From the NCBI GenBank assembly GCA_963575645.1, contig OY754464.1, positions 26,737,501-26,801,500 of the forward strand: a stretch of DNA of 64,000 nt. Reading direction: 5' to 3'. Below, one piece after another: positions 48,543-60,478 of this stretch (the stretch's first letter is position 1; every line of letters starts with the position of its first letter). Both the position numbers and the translations under genes were made by a program. The DNA is from Xanthostigma xanthostigma (Eukaryota > Arthropoda > Insecta > Raphidioptera > Raphidiidae). The notes beneath the pieces were generated by a model. It saw nothing but the letters and a program-made list of their open reading frames with translations. It was not told where the DNA came from and did not search any database.

Positions 48543-48947
48543 AAAGGCCGCTGCATTCGAGGCTGGATTTGCTGCTAGATTCCTTGCTAGATTTGACTAC
48601 AAGTTTTCTAGCGCTTGTTTTCTTGACTGTTTTTATGTGCTCGCTTCACACAAGACGTCTTTTCAAACTTGTTTTGGAGATAGATCTGGTGCAAGCGCAA
48701 TGACATTTCAAATAAACACAGAGCAAAACGCGTCTGTTGTCTGAGCAGAATGACGCCATGTTGGTTTATGGGCGTTTGTTCTTGCTCAGAGCAAGCAGAG
48801 GACCTATAGCAAGAAAAATACCATTTTTCTAATTTGAAAATCTATTTTGTGAGCTAGCAGGCGAGCCCGCAGTGACGTCATTTCAAGCCGCGTAGCCAGT
48901 CAAGCAGTATTTCTAGCAGTGTTTCCAGCATCGTGTGCAGCGACCTT
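48543..48947. mobile_element. AAGGCCGCTGCACACGAG MITE, copy 3
   Basis: Ends aaaggccgctgcattcgagg and the complement of cgtgtgcagcgaccttaa. Interior shared with the other two copies. Confidence 0.75.
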
Positions 48948-49834
48948 AAGATATTTTATTTAGCTACTTTATCTAGGTAAATAATTTCATTTTAAAATTT
49001 TGCTTGCTATCGTAGTAAATGTAGCAATGCAATACCTACGACTATGGAAAAGTAATAAAATTGCAACTTTCTTTTTGAACCAAGATCACGAATCCGTCGG
49101 TAGGCACATAAAATGCATCACTTTCGAGTTATGCTTCTGGTTGTTTATTTATTCTTGTACCAAGCCACTGCTATTGGTTAAATGCGTAGCTTGATAAAAA
49201 ATATTCCATCCTTTTTCATCAACATAAACTAAAAAGAGAGAAAGAGAGCACATCAGAGTAGTACTATTGAATAAATTTGTGAATATATTTACCGTCATAA
49301 TATAAAGTTAGTTTGTTTAAGTAATCAATTTTTAAAATGACATTTCTAACCTTACAAACAACTTATTTAATACTCGGCTAGGCTTGAAATTTTGAATCCT
49401 ACACATAATTTATACACATTATATACATAATACACTCCTTAAAATTATTAACGCACCACTCGTATTTTCTGTTAAATGTTTAATTTTAAAGGAATTATTG
49501 AACTCCACTCATGTTTTGATTTTCTGATGAAACCAGAGTGAGCTTGAAACCAGCAAATGGTCGTGAATGAGTATACGGCGAACTGAGAAGTCCCGAATAA
49601 AGAGTAGGTAATAGCTCTTTAACTCTTTACTGGTGTCGAAACAAATACCTTTCGGGAACATCAACTGGTTCCCTGTCAGGCATTTCAAATATAGCAAATG
49701 TATTAATTATTATATTAGGTACATATATTGTGCATGACTTTCGTTTTCTTTGTTTATTCGCAAAGAAATATCTATCTATCTATCTTCTAGTCATACTCGT
49801 TCACGAGCAGTCCGATAGATATTTCAAAGTTTAA
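48948..49834. other. Intergenic spacer
   Basis: Nothing gene-like. A short (tatc) run at about 49770-49785 could be the tail of a lost LINE copy. Confidence 0.35.
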
Positions 49835-50414
49835 GGCTGGAAACAGTGCTCGACCGACGATCAGCGCGTACGTTGGTCGGGCGTAGCTATATCCATAGAG
49901 AAGAGTATATCAATGCAAGTGTATTACGCGTTCAGTGCAGCGCTGACAATTTGCTATGCGTGTATAAATACGTAGAGCTGACGGAAATCGTCAGTCGAGC
50001 TCATCGGTTGAATTGCGTCGGTCGACTGACGAGCCACAAAAATGTGTGAACGCATTTAGTACGACACTGAACGAGTACGCGCGTACGTATTTTTGTACAG
50101 TACAAACAAAATTTAACCAACAAATTTTCCTCATCTTCTCGCAATTTTGAAATCAGTGTACAGAATTCGCCTTCAATTAGCCGTTCTACAAGTGTTGGGT
50201 GAACATGATATCTGCTTCGTCTTTTCTTTCGTAATTGTTTGTATAAATAGTATGTACATTGCACATATTATAGATTCCACTGCAACAGGATTCATTTCTG
50301 TTCGTTACACAAGCAACTCAGTTTTTACTATCAGTTGAACACTAAATGCATTTTCACTACCGAAGATAGCGCGTACGGTACGCGCTGACCGGATGTCGAG
50401 CACTGTTTCCAGCC
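49835..50414. mobile_element. 580-bp element with perfect 20-bp inverted ends
   Basis: The termini are ggctggaaacagtgctcgac and its exact complement. Subterminal gcgcgtacg motifs also pair. The flanks aaagtttaa and aaagtgttt are similar, hinting at an 8-9-bp duplication. The interior is richer in CpG than the surroundings. No transposase seen. Confidence 0.8.
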
Positions 50415-50649
50415 AAAGTGTTTCATCAAAAAACAAAGTAGTTCAAGTCCAATAATAATTTCTTAAATCATGAAAATACTATAACAAAAAAAAACGAGAG
50501 TTGTGTTATTTTCTTCCAGGATACAGTAGACTTCCTTTAAGTGCGACTGTCGGTTTGAATTATTGGGGATCTTCTCGCCAGGCTCGCGCTTCATACCAAA
50601 ATCCAAACATTCGAATTGCTTACTAGATTATTACGCCAGTATTTTACAG

Positions 50650-50823
50650 AGAGAAGGGACTGTAGCGCACAAAACGTCGAATCATTTAGTGTGCTTCGAT
50701 GTCATTCCAAAACATAAATCCAAAATAGAATATTACGCTTGTCGCTTCAAATTTTACGTAGAAAGGATGGATCGTGACTCACAAAAGTGGGTACTTGTGA
50801 CAATTGAAGACGGTAAACTATAG
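50650..50823 (+). CDS. Possible terminal exon of an unidentified gene
   Basis: After a plausible acceptor (tattttacag), an open frame of 57 codons begins REGTVAHKTSNHLVCF and ends WVLVTIEDGKL then stop. Codon composition looks coding, and the frame is richer in polar and aromatic residues than expected by chance. I do not recognise it and found no upstream partner exon. Chance remains possible. Confidence 0.25.
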   Translation, partial: REGTVAHKTSNHLVCFDVIPKHKSKIEYYACRFKFYVERMDRDSQKWVLVTIEDGKL

Positions 50824-50926
50824 AAGAGAAAGTATCAACTTATTAAACGCCAACTTAGGGAAGGATACTGTAGCAACAAACGAACCGTTTGTTAATATTC
50901 AGATATTCTAGTAGGCTCTATTTTGT

Positions 50927-52149
50927 TTATTGTTGACACGTTTTTTCACTATCCGAGTCGGTAACGTCGACTTTAACATTACATCCGGGACTGTAGCATT
51001 GTCGGTTGCCTTTGGGCTTCTCTTGTTTAACATAATCGACTACAAGTTCAAGACCAATCAGTGCGCTCAAATCCTTACATTTTCCCTTCTCCTTATCGTC
51101 TGATTGTCGTTTGTCATCACCGCTACTCACATCGCCATCTTTATTTTGCTCCTGCACTTTTGGGCTTATATCCGTATATATTGAGGTTATGTTTTGCATT
51201 ATATAATTCGTACCGGTTTTGTTTTTTGGTTTTTCACGAATATTAAATCTCGGAAACGTGTCGGCGCAAAAATTTTCTTTACTGTCCGAATGGTTCGATT
51301 CGAACTTTGCAATACTGAAATTAATCGGACAGCTCTTCGTATTTTGCGCCGGGACACTAAAAGCAGACGAGTGTCTGTTCTGTCTGATTATCGGATCAGT
51401 TTTCAAGGTGTTGTGAAGATTCTCTTGTCGTTCTTCATCTTCTTTGGTTGTATATTCCATTTTGGTTGTTGGGAGAGGCATTTCGTTCTTCGGCGATATC
51501 TCCTTTTGGTTTTTACCATCGTAGATGTGTCCTGATACACGTAAGTCGATGAAAAAGTGCAGGGGATCTATTCCGTAAGGGGCCGGATAAATTGGAGGAT
51601 ACCAGATCGGCGGTGGAGGCGGCAAAATTAAATCCGACGCATTTTGGTTAGGATTGGCATTCGGATCGGGGGTGACGGCTATTTTTTCTTCCGTTTCTTC
51701 AGTGGCCATTTTGTTCATGGTCAATTCTAACGGTTTCTCCGGTACATTGTGATTGTTATTATTAGCAGAAGGTTTGTGTTCGGTAAGCGGTCCAGCGGCG
51801 ACGGCGTTCGAACTGTTTTTGGCCGTCCAGTCGTAACGGTGCTGCGGCTGCGACCATCCGGAGCGCTTCCTGGGTCTGCGATGTAAAGCGTTTGGATGTT
51901 GTCCACCGCCGGCAGCGGCTACCGTAGAAGCAGCTGGTGCTGCGGCGGAACGCGATTCCTGTTTGGCTTGGACAAACGAGCGCAGCATTTCGCTGAAGAA
52001 GTAACTGTGGGGCACCAGAGGCATGTTGTACAGGTAGGGCGGTGTCGCAGCCAGTAATCGTGACACCAACTCCGTGTTGCGGTAGTCGAGGGGCGACGCA
52101 CGCGGCTTTGGCTCGTCGTTCGTTGACGACATCGTTTTGTTTTCACAAA
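50927..52149 (-). CDS. Uncharacterised 401-residue proline-rich protein
   Basis: The last exon starts after a good acceptor (tttgtttcag) at 52149. The ATG at 52132 follows 17 nt of UTR, so an upstream non-coding exon is likely. The protein has a strikingly ordered N-terminal block (residues 13-57; SPLDYRNTELVSRLL, then PPYLYNMPLVPHSYFFSEML), an alanine-rich patch, a PLELT motif at 134-138 (weakly like a CtBP-binding motif), a PPPPP stretch and a second block IDPLHFFIDLRVSGHIY (188-204). A charged, low-complexity middle follows, then an end with two cysteines (CYSPGC). No enzyme motif, signal peptide or membrane segment is seen. Two conserved-looking blocks in disordered sequence suggest a regulatory or scaffold protein. 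That is inference; I do not recognise the family. An AATAA overlaps the stop. Confidence 0.75.
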
Positions 52150-52567
52150 TCTGAAACAAATAAAAATTCAAAGTTTTTACTAATTTATCATTTCTGTATA
52201 TGGTCTGATGATACTGTCTTAATATTAGAGGAAAAAAATCTCACAAGCTGCTAATTAGACTCGCGCACCGAGGGATCCGTACCATCAGTCCATTAACCAT
52301 ATTATTTGCGTTTCAATGTCGAACACGCATAAAAGTCATAAATCAATATTACTTATGTTAACATTTAAATAGCAAAAGACCTAGAAAGTGCAATACTGAA
52401 AGATTTATTGAAAATATGAACCTATTCTACAAAAAATCTTAATTATAAATAAAGTGAAACGGGGTGTAATTTAAAACATAAATCAGCGAAAAGAAGGCCC
52501 GTAGCCAGGTCGAAACCGTAGTACGGGCAAATAAGAACGAAGGACGGGCGAGATTATATAACAACAA
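52150..52567. other. Upstream region of the 401-residue gene
   Basis: Should contain its 5' UTR exon and promoter, but I cannot pick a donor site confidently. Confidence 0.35.
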
Positions 52568-52569
52568 TA

Positions 52570-53132
52570 GGGTTATTGACAAAATTTCAAAAAGTATTTA
52601 ATATTAAAGAATAAGGTATATGTACCCGTAAAAATATTTTTTCTCATAAATATAACAGATTTGACTCATTATTAGTTGTTTTTTATTTTGACTTTAAATT
52701 CTGCGCCAAAACGTCAATTGACCTTGACAGCCATGTTTACTGATTGCCTACGTCACACTAGGCAATCAGTAAACACTAAGCAAGCGGGTAGAACGTGACA
52801 TATAGCATTATAACCAACAAAGTGTTGCATTTAAATGATTGACAGAGTACAATAAATACACCAGAGAACATACACTGAACAGAGATAACGAATACACATG
52901 GCAGTCAGTGGCACGCAGCTACCGGCCATTTTGACTGATTAATGACGTCACGCGCTGTGATTGGTGTTTGAAATCACGTGACACATAGGTTAAAAATCGT
53001 GATTTTATTTATTTATTTTAATATATTTAACGCACTTATTTAATAAAAATAATAATTCTAAACGATATTTTAGACCATAAACATTCATTATAACACAGTT
53101 TTATATTTAATTTTAATCACTGTCAATAACCC
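52570..53132. mobile_element. GGGTTATTGACA MITE
   Basis: Inverted ends gggttattgaca and tgtcaataaccc, TA on each side (52568-52569, 53133-53134). It contains a perfect hairpin at 52734-52775 (tgtttactgattgcct arms). It directly abuts the next element. Confidence 0.7.
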
Positions 53133-53358
53133 TATAGGCCTTTTCATCACAAAAATTTTTTGTGCGCATGCGTCGGAATAGCCATCTTTTTCGTACTGTT
53201 TTTTGTAAACAACCATACTAAAGTGCCCACTACCCGTATTTAAACAATTAAAATTAAAATTATATTAATTTAAGTCAATTAATAAAAAAAAAAGTGAAAA
53301 AAAAATAAAGTAGTGATTCAATAAAACCGGAAAAAATAGTTTATAATCCATTACAATA

Positions 53359-53538
53359 ATGTTGTCGGTACGAAAAGGAACAACAAAACGGTGTTGTTAT
53401 GGAGTATGTAAAAGTGATACACGATACAAATCATTTAAAACCAATACATATTATTTTATAAATTTTTCATGTCACTGTCACTGTTATTGTCATCTATACA
53501 TGATGTCACTAGGTAATGATACATACAACCATAATTAA
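53359..53538 (+). pseudogene. Truncated THAP-like zinc-finger protein start
   Basis: The frame begins MLSVRKGTTKRCCYGVCKSD then TRYKSF. The RCCYGVCKSDTRY block is the N-terminal half of a THAP (C2CH) finger as found in transposon-borne THAP proteins. After about residue 25 the THAP core is lost and the frame runs into unrelated sequence, ending at 59 residues. Probably the deletion junction. Confidence 0.5.
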
Positions 53539-54192
53539 AATTCTTAGGCACTTTGTTAGAGGGAAATTGTTGCCAAATGTTAGGGTACACTATTTTCTGA
53601 CTCTGCAAACAAGTTGGACTTTGATTGGGTGTGTTTAAGATATTTAACCATTTCCCTTTGTCAACTGTTTGGTCCACTGGTACATTATTCCTAACCGCAT
53701 TCTTGACTCTGTAAATTTCATAAATTTTTTATATATTATTTAGTTTAAAAAATTTTATTTACAATAAATACTAATAAACAAACTCAATTCAATATTTTGG
53801 TACATTTGTCTCCTTAATAATATCATGTTTAGTCTCGAAATACCGATGACTTTCTTTTATTAATTACTTCAATAAATAATACTCTTGTTAACAAAAATAT
53901 ATTTTTAACTATTACAAATAAACTGACATTATTAATAAGAGTCAAATTTTAAACATTAATTTTGTTTATAAGTATTTGAAGTACTATCTAAAGATAGTAG
54001 ACAAATTTTAATGTCTAACCTCTCAATCAGCTCACTTTTTTTCCCTTTCTGCGAACGCCCATGACAGTTTAACCACCTTTTCAATTGTTCACAATTATGA
54101 GCTTCAACTGAATCATAAATAAGTGAAGCACCATCGATGGTTTTTTCCAATAATTTATTTGTTTGCGTAGATAATATTACTTTTCCAGCCAT
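53456..54192 (-). pseudogene. Truncated SAP-domain protein start, two exons
   Basis: Exon 1 (54020-54192) encodes MAGKVILSTQTNKLL and a SAP-like helix pair (CEQLKRWLNCHGRSQKGKK then SELIER). A gttaga donor at 54019 and a ttacag acceptor give exon 2 (53456-53708) in phase, continuing RVKNAVRNNVPVDQTVDKGK then WLN, and ending after 141 residues. SAP-like domains head a group of arthropod proteins that I recall carrying SWIM and YqaJ-type nuclease domains further on; none of that survives here. The splice and the frame across it support a real gene start. Confidence 0.5.
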
Positions 54193-54282
54193 TGTTGACT
54201 ATAAAACAGTACGAATGTTTTGAATTACCTCCATTTCAGCATGGCCGCTACGCATGCGCTCATCTTATGATGAAAAGGCCTA

Positions 54283-55444
54283 TTGTTTCAATAAGTGTGA
54301 AAATCATACAAGCGATTTGCTAGTCACTCTATCGAAATTGTTTGACAACTGCGCCTATTTTACTACGTTCGTGTAATTTGTTTACATAGAAACGTTAATG
54401 TTTTTTTTACGCCCCAAATAAAGACGCCACTGATAATACGCATTAGGCCTATTCGCTATGTGCGCAGTACGTGGTGGGGAGAGTCACTATAATCGTAGTG
54501 CCCGTGGTGACAGAAATGTGAAACATTTCTGGATAGCTGTGTCAAATTTGCTTTGACATTTAATTAAATATTATAATGTTTTTTAAATGGGTCACCAAAG
54601 TAATAAGCCAAAAATAATAGAAAAAATACTTTAGACTTTTCCAAAATCAACCTGGAACTTATAACAAAGAAAATATATCCTGTAAAAAGAGCAACTAACA
54701 CTGTAACTTAACCTACGTTATGATAGTATTGAATTAATTTTATTTTCGGATCGTATAGTTTTAAAAAATTCTGTGCAGTGCCAAGTGACGTATTTTAACA
54801 TGCTGCACATTTTTAATCACCTGTAAATGCGGGTTTGTAATCTTTATAAATGCAAAATTTCAATTTGATGCCTTAAAAAATTAAAGATAAACAGTGTTTG
54901 GGAAACTTGTGAACTGTCATATGCATAAAGATTGTTTGTGGAAAGCTTCATATTTCAGTAAAAAAGCTAAAGCTCATAATGTTTGCAACATATAACACGG
55001 CAAACCCGTTACTCCCACCATATAGTCTCATCTCTGCTGTCGTCAATTTTAAAATAAATTTCCGCTTTTTTCAAACTCGAAACGAACGTCTTTAAACTCT
55101 AAAAGATTCAAACGAGAAAGTTTCTCCCTTCTCGTCGGCGCATCTAATTTATAACAGCGTCAGCGAAAGACGTTCACCAGAAATTATGTAATGCATTAAA
55201 AATCGTTGCTTTGTTTTCCCTTGACAATTCATAAATTTCAAAGTGGCTAAAGGAAGAACCTTCGCAGCTTACACCGTGTCCTGTTAATTTTTATAGCCGA
55301 TTTTTGCACATAAAGCATTCGTGTGCATGAAACATTTTAGCGTGAAATTTCCGAAAACGGAACTGTAGGGGATATAAACGTTGACTTTGAGTGTTTTAGT
55401 TGTATTACATTCCAAATCCAACATAGATACTGTCTACTGAGTTA
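54283..55444. other. Intergenic region
   Basis: No gene or repeat with clear ends found. Confidence 0.35.
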
Positions 55445-56010
55445 CAGTAAATTCCCGCTAACGTGCGACTACTAGCTGCACCCCGCGGCTCCGCACGCAA
55501 TTTTGATGAAACACGGTAGCGACAAAAGTAGTGGAGCTTTTGGCTATATATATTAAAAAATAAAAAATACCTAAGCAAACAAAAAAGTATGATCTAACTG
55601 CTAGAAAGCAATTTTTTAAAGCGCGCACTGAAACACAACCGCCCGCAATAGCCCGCTCGCACGTTCCGAGCCCGCGCGACAGGCAGCCTTAGCGATATTA
55701 AGTCGTTGGTGGGGGAAGCGGTGAGTGGAAGTTTCCGGTTAAAATCCCGACAGTGACATTGTTGGAAAGTAAATTTTTCTTATATAGTATTGTAACTGTA
55801 ACAATGTGAAATCTAATTATTGGCATCAGCCTTTTTTTAAATGCGAATGTATTTTGACGAACCACAGTTTTTAATAGCCTAAGTTACTCCTTATAACACC
55901 AGCTATCTTCCAGTGAAAGTCCCGCCAAAATCGGTCCAGTCGTTTAGGAGATTAGCCGGACAGACAGGCAGACAGACAAAAACTTTAAAAAATGTTTTTT
56001 TTATATAAGT
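55445..56010 (+). mobile_element. Metulj-like short retroelement
   Basis: Starts near ctagctgcaccccgcggctc and ends with agttactccttataacacca, aaaatcggtccagtcgttta and a gacagacaggcagacagac tail, a combination I associate with lepidopteran retroelements. Confidence 0.55.
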
Positions 56011-57317
56011 ATAAGTACCTTATATACACTTTCAAAAGCTGTTATTTTGACATTACAAACAGACACTTCAGTTTTATTTATCTGTATAGATTATCTACGC
56101 TAAATAAATAGTACAATTAGTACCCTAAAAGACCCTACTAAATATAACCTACATACAAATATGGCAGGATATTGGAAAAACTGAAAAAGGTAATTACTAA
56201 AAGAAAAGGGCCTCGCTGATGCGCGACTTCACCCACTGCATATATCCTCCTTTATGATTACTGCGCTAGTGTAAACAATAATGTTATCAAGTTAAACGAC
56301 TTCAAGGTATCGCAGTTAGCTTTGAATGCAACGCGGTGTAAAGTTGAAGACAATCCAAGAAAGTTTTGAAATGTATAAAAAATTTCCCGTATAATAGATA
56401 GAGGAAATTCCGACAAACTTTAAAATCATTAATATTATTGTTACTGAAGACGCAGCACCTGTTGTCTTTGTATACAGGCTAGGTCAAAAGTATTCGAACA
56501 CGTTGATATTTCATTTCTGCAATATATCTTCTATGACTGTTATTTTTATCAGTGACGTATAACTACTGAGATAGGTAACTTTTATTCAACTTCACATGTT
56601 TGTCAGTCAGTCAGTCAGTTTGAGTCAAATCTTGCAAGTCAATTTTGAACGTGATCTATTACTTTGAAATTTTGCATACTTATGTAGTAACAAGTATCCA
56701 CGAAGTCATAACCAGGAAAACCAGCTCGAGCATAGCGGTGGACCGATATCTGTCGCATGAACTAATATGGCGTCAGCTACTGGGTAACGCACACACGTTC
56801 ATTAATTACATGTGTGTAGTGTCCGTGAAGCTAAACAGCTTTGGTAACTATGACGAAAACAGGTGGAAAGAACCGAAGTTTTCCCAGGTAGTGAAAACAA
56901 TACCATCTCGCGTGTGCCAGAAACGGTCCATCTCGAAACACAGCAAGCATAGAAAGGCAGGTCTCCTGATTAAAGATTTCGTGGTAGTATCGATGACAAT
57001 ACATTCATCTGATAACCATGCCCCAATGCTGCAGTCAGGACTATATGCATTTTTTTAACAGCCTATGGTACCGAACCGTGTTTGGGTTCGTTTTGGTCGG
57101 AGACGGTTCTGATGATAATACAACCTTTGCTAACAGAGTAGATGACTAAAACGGAAATAATAAAATGTAACTAAAAAACCTTTTGATAACAAACTTTTAT
57201 TAAAATGAGCTAAAACGAAGAAAAGAACAAACAATAAAACAAATAAAAGCATTTTATTATCATTGCTGACGTGACCTAATGGTTGTCGAGAGATATGTTT
57301 ACAAGAAAATCATAATA
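56011..57317. other. Intergenic region with a 137-codon open frame of doubtful status
   Basis: The frame at 56645-57058 is open but starts in repeat-like sequence (gtcagtcagtcag tract) and has no recognisable motif. No splice signals of note. Confidence 0.3.
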
Positions 57318-57470
57318 GGTATGTTCCAAGCAGTCAGCAAACGGCAACTAAACCGTTACTGTCATGCGCAGGTAGTTAAAACATGTTTCAAAATCGTTAC
57401 AGTTGTGTAATAGCTACTGCGCATGCGGGTGACAGTTTCGTTACCGTTTGTTGGCTGCTTGGAACATACC
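57318..57470. mobile_element. TTCGTTCCAAGCAG hairpin MITE, copy 3
   Basis: Arms ggtatgttccaagcagtcag and partner, with the tcatgcgcaggtag/ctactgcgcatgcggg inner pair also seen in copy 1. Confidence 0.8.
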
Positions 57471-58094
57471 TATTATAAAGTTCTCGCGAAAATTTTTAGG
57501 TTAGGTCAACAATTCTAAGATTTGTTTGTTTGTTATTTTCTTCGTTGTGATGCATTTTGATAAAAACTTTGTTGAAAGGTGTTTCACTTATATGTATTTT
57601 ATTTATCAGAATAAATAATTTTTAATTTTGTATCTACACTGGTCGTACGTAGGATTCCTGAACTACAATATTTTTGTCTGTGAGATGTGGTTCAGGACGA
57701 CCGAAACTGAATAAACAAATATAAATGTTGACAGTATACGTTTGCACGGTTCGTCGCATCTCAACGTCCCCCAGATTTCCTTTTCCATTTCTGTATACCC
57801 TAAGTGAAACCAACAGACGAATGCAAATATCGTTTAATTTAATATTCTGACGCTTGCTAATAAAATTATGAATTCTTGCTGGTTATTCGGCAGGACTAAA
57901 AAATAGAAAGAATCAATTCAGTTTATTGGTGTACTCTTAAAAAAGGGAGCATTACAGATGCTGGACTATAGTTGATTTTGACTATTTTTACAATCTTTTT
58001 GTGTCAGTTTGTGTCAAAACTTGCAATCAAAATTTAGACTAGATCTAATTAATTTTTTAACTTTTAGATCTTCTAGGTCGCAGTGTTTGTGAGA

Positions 58095-58290
58095 TATACA
58101 GAATGTCTTATCACCCCAAATAAATCTAATCTAATCTAATTAATAAATAAAATTATTGACCAATTTTTCAGCTAATATATTAACAAAAAATATATAAATT
58201 CAATACATTAACGTTAATGTATTTTTTTATTTAATATATTTTTTGTTAATATATTATTTGTCTGAAAAATAATAATAATAATAATAATTT
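58095..58290. repeat. (TAATC)n tail, AT hairpin and (TAA)n microsatellite
   Basis: A retroelement-like tail ends atctaatctaatctaat (about 58125-58140). An inverted repeat centred on tacattaacgttaatgta (about 58168-58270) and a taataataataataa run follow. Confidence 0.55.
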
Positions 58291-58660
58291 TATTTATTGA
58301 AGAGTTCTAATCACACGTCAATCATGATTTAAATCTAATTAAGCTAGAGCTCTCAAATTTTGCACACGTGTTCAAGTTCGGTGATAATGCATATATCCAA
58401 TATGGCGGACGCTCTAAAGATGGCGGATAACCCTTTTCTCTACAACCCTCTTGACATAGGTTGAATGAGGTTGGTGAGTGGAATACGATAACCTACGTGA
58501 CGTCATTGTAAACCCAATATGGCGGACGCCATATATCCCATTGATTAGAATTTTTTCTTTTCTTTTTTTTTTTACACATGTATTTCCGATGACAATACAT
58601 GATTGAATGGGTTTTAGAATTAAATAATCAAATTATAAATGAATTTATATTATATAACTA

Positions 58661-58882
58661 GCGGTCCCGCCCGGTTTCACCCGGGTGCAAAAGAACGAAT
58701 GGGGAAGGAAGAAAAAAATTTAGGGGTGGACTACCCCTAACATTTAGGGGGATGAAAAATAGATGTTGGCCGATTCTCATAGATACCGGATAAGCACAAA
58801 AAATTTCATCAAAATCGGTCAAGCCGTTTCGGAGGAGTATGGCAACGAAAACTGTGACACGAGAATTTTATATATATAGATA
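58661..58882 (+). mobile_element. Short retroelement copy (complete-looking)
   Basis: Starts ctagcggtcccgcccggttt and ends tgacacgagaattttatata, with the conserved tcatcaaaatcggtcaagcc segment. Confidence 0.65.
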
Positions 58883-58970
58883 GTAAAAATTTTGAATGAC
58901 AAAAGAAAAAAAATTAGTATAAAAAACTTTTTAAATACTATAGCTTTTATTTAGTTACAAGGAAATAATA

Positions 58971-59070
58971 ATTTAGGTTCATAATTATAAAAGCGTGGGT
59001 TGTTTTGTTACTAATAAACTATCACAGAGTTTAACTCACGCTTTTATAATTATGAACCAAAATGATTAAA
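58971..59070. repeat. Hairpin repeat (ggttcataattataaaa arms), copy 2
   Basis: Arms ggttcataattataaaagcg and its complement around a loop of about 40 bases. The better-preserved of two copies. Confidence 0.65.
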
Positions 59071-59728
59071 AATTATTTTTTCCTTTTTAATGCATTCCAA
59101 TAAAAGTTTATCTTTAAAAAGTTTTTTAACTGATATTTTATTTTTAAGTTAAACGAGAAGCCAAAAAAGTACAGATACCGTCTATGATTGCCCCTGAAAT
59201 TACAAATCACGCCTCTACTGATCGCTTTTCTTACTCTTTTTACAACGCAGATTCTGCCTTGTCAGTACATATCTTCTCTAAACGATACTACAGAGCGGTT
59301 AACGTATTGAGCTCAGTCAATAACTACCTATTATCTACATTTGCGTTTGTTCGGTGGATCGTCTTATTGCGACCAGCCTGTAGATGTACGATGGTATAAT
59401 GACAGACATACAGACAGCACATTTACAGCTTTGTGAGCGGATTATTTCTCGAGACGAGTCAATTAAAAACAAATAACTTATAACATAATAACTGCGTCCA
59501 GAGCCGTTCTAAACTATTTAAGATATACTGTGACTGATGAAAGTACGCCTGTCGAAAGAATATGCACAATACAATACATAATCTGTTCTTTATCTGTACA
59601 AATCTGCATCTGTCATACTTAATTATTATCTTTATAAAAATTCAATAACTTAGCTACGAATTAACTTTGATAGATAAGTGCCATATACGTAGCCTTCTTG
59701 TTGCTTCTACGTAGACTGCATACAAATA

Positions 59729-60263
59729 GGGTTGCCATCCGGCCGGATTTCCCCGGATTTGTCTTCTTTTTAGGAGTGTTCGGGGAGCGTCCGGGCGGAG
59801 TTTTGTTTACAGTCCAGATTTTAAAATTACTAGATAATCATTTTTTATCAAGAGTTGATAATAGAATTTAGTTTCTTCTATTTCAAAAGGTTTATTTTTG
59901 CTTATTGGAAGAAAGGAAGTAGAATTATTGTTTAATTTTTTAAATTTTTATAAGGTTCTTTAATTTTATTACCAAAGAAAATAGAGATGTAATTAAATAC
60001 GGAAGTATTTCGTGATTATATTACTTTAATTTTGTACGTAAAGTTGCATCAAAGATTGTCAAAAATCCATCAATTCTAACTGTGCAGGTACTACAATTTG
60101 AGATGTAGTAGTTAATTATAATAATAAATATAACAAGATATTATTTAATTTCAATATTAAAATAATAATTTTTTTGGCAATTACGTCCAGGTTTTGAGCT
60201 CAAAAATCCGGTTTTTTTATTTTCTTGTCCCAGTTTATTGACTTTACAGATGGCAACCCTATA
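59729..60263. mobile_element. GGGTTGCCATC-ended element with 10-bp flanking repeat
   Basis: Inverted ends gggttgccatc and gatggcaaccc. The 10-bp direct repeat catacaaata lies at 59719-59728 and 60264-60273. A ccggatttccccggattt motif lies near the left end. Non-coding. Confidence 0.75.
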
Positions 60264-60478
60264 CATACAAATAACGTCACACCTTGTTCGATAGGTGGTC
60301 AACTTTTGTAACTATAACTTTTTCTCTAATGATATTCTGAAGAATTAAAAAAGTTCGGATAAATTATTTATTAAATCATCCTTTCCCCATTACTCTACTT
60401 TAAAAATCAGTGAAAAATAGAACAGTACACAATTGTTGTTACATGCGGACTGACTGCCTTTTCCCTCAGACGTTCTTT

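Larger units (their letters stand above)
53137..54280. mobile_element. Internally deleted two-gene DNA transposon with THAP-like and SAP-like gene starts
   Basis: Inverted ends ggccttttcatca and tgatgaaaaggcc, flanked by TA (53135-53136; 54281-54282). Both ends repeat gcgcatgcgt just inside. Two gene starts point inwards from opposite ends, as in an autonomous element whose middle has been lost. I cannot assign a superfamily. Confidence 0.7.

Noticed and set aside
51061..52254. Open frames opposite or overlapping the 401-residue protein
   Set aside because: Shadows of the longer frame, which has the better start, acceptor and protein-like composition.
56645..57058. 137-codon open frame on the plus strand
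   Set aside because: Uses a TTG start, begins beside a gtca repeat tract, and shows no domain, signal or splice context. It may be a decayed transposon, but I cannot show it.
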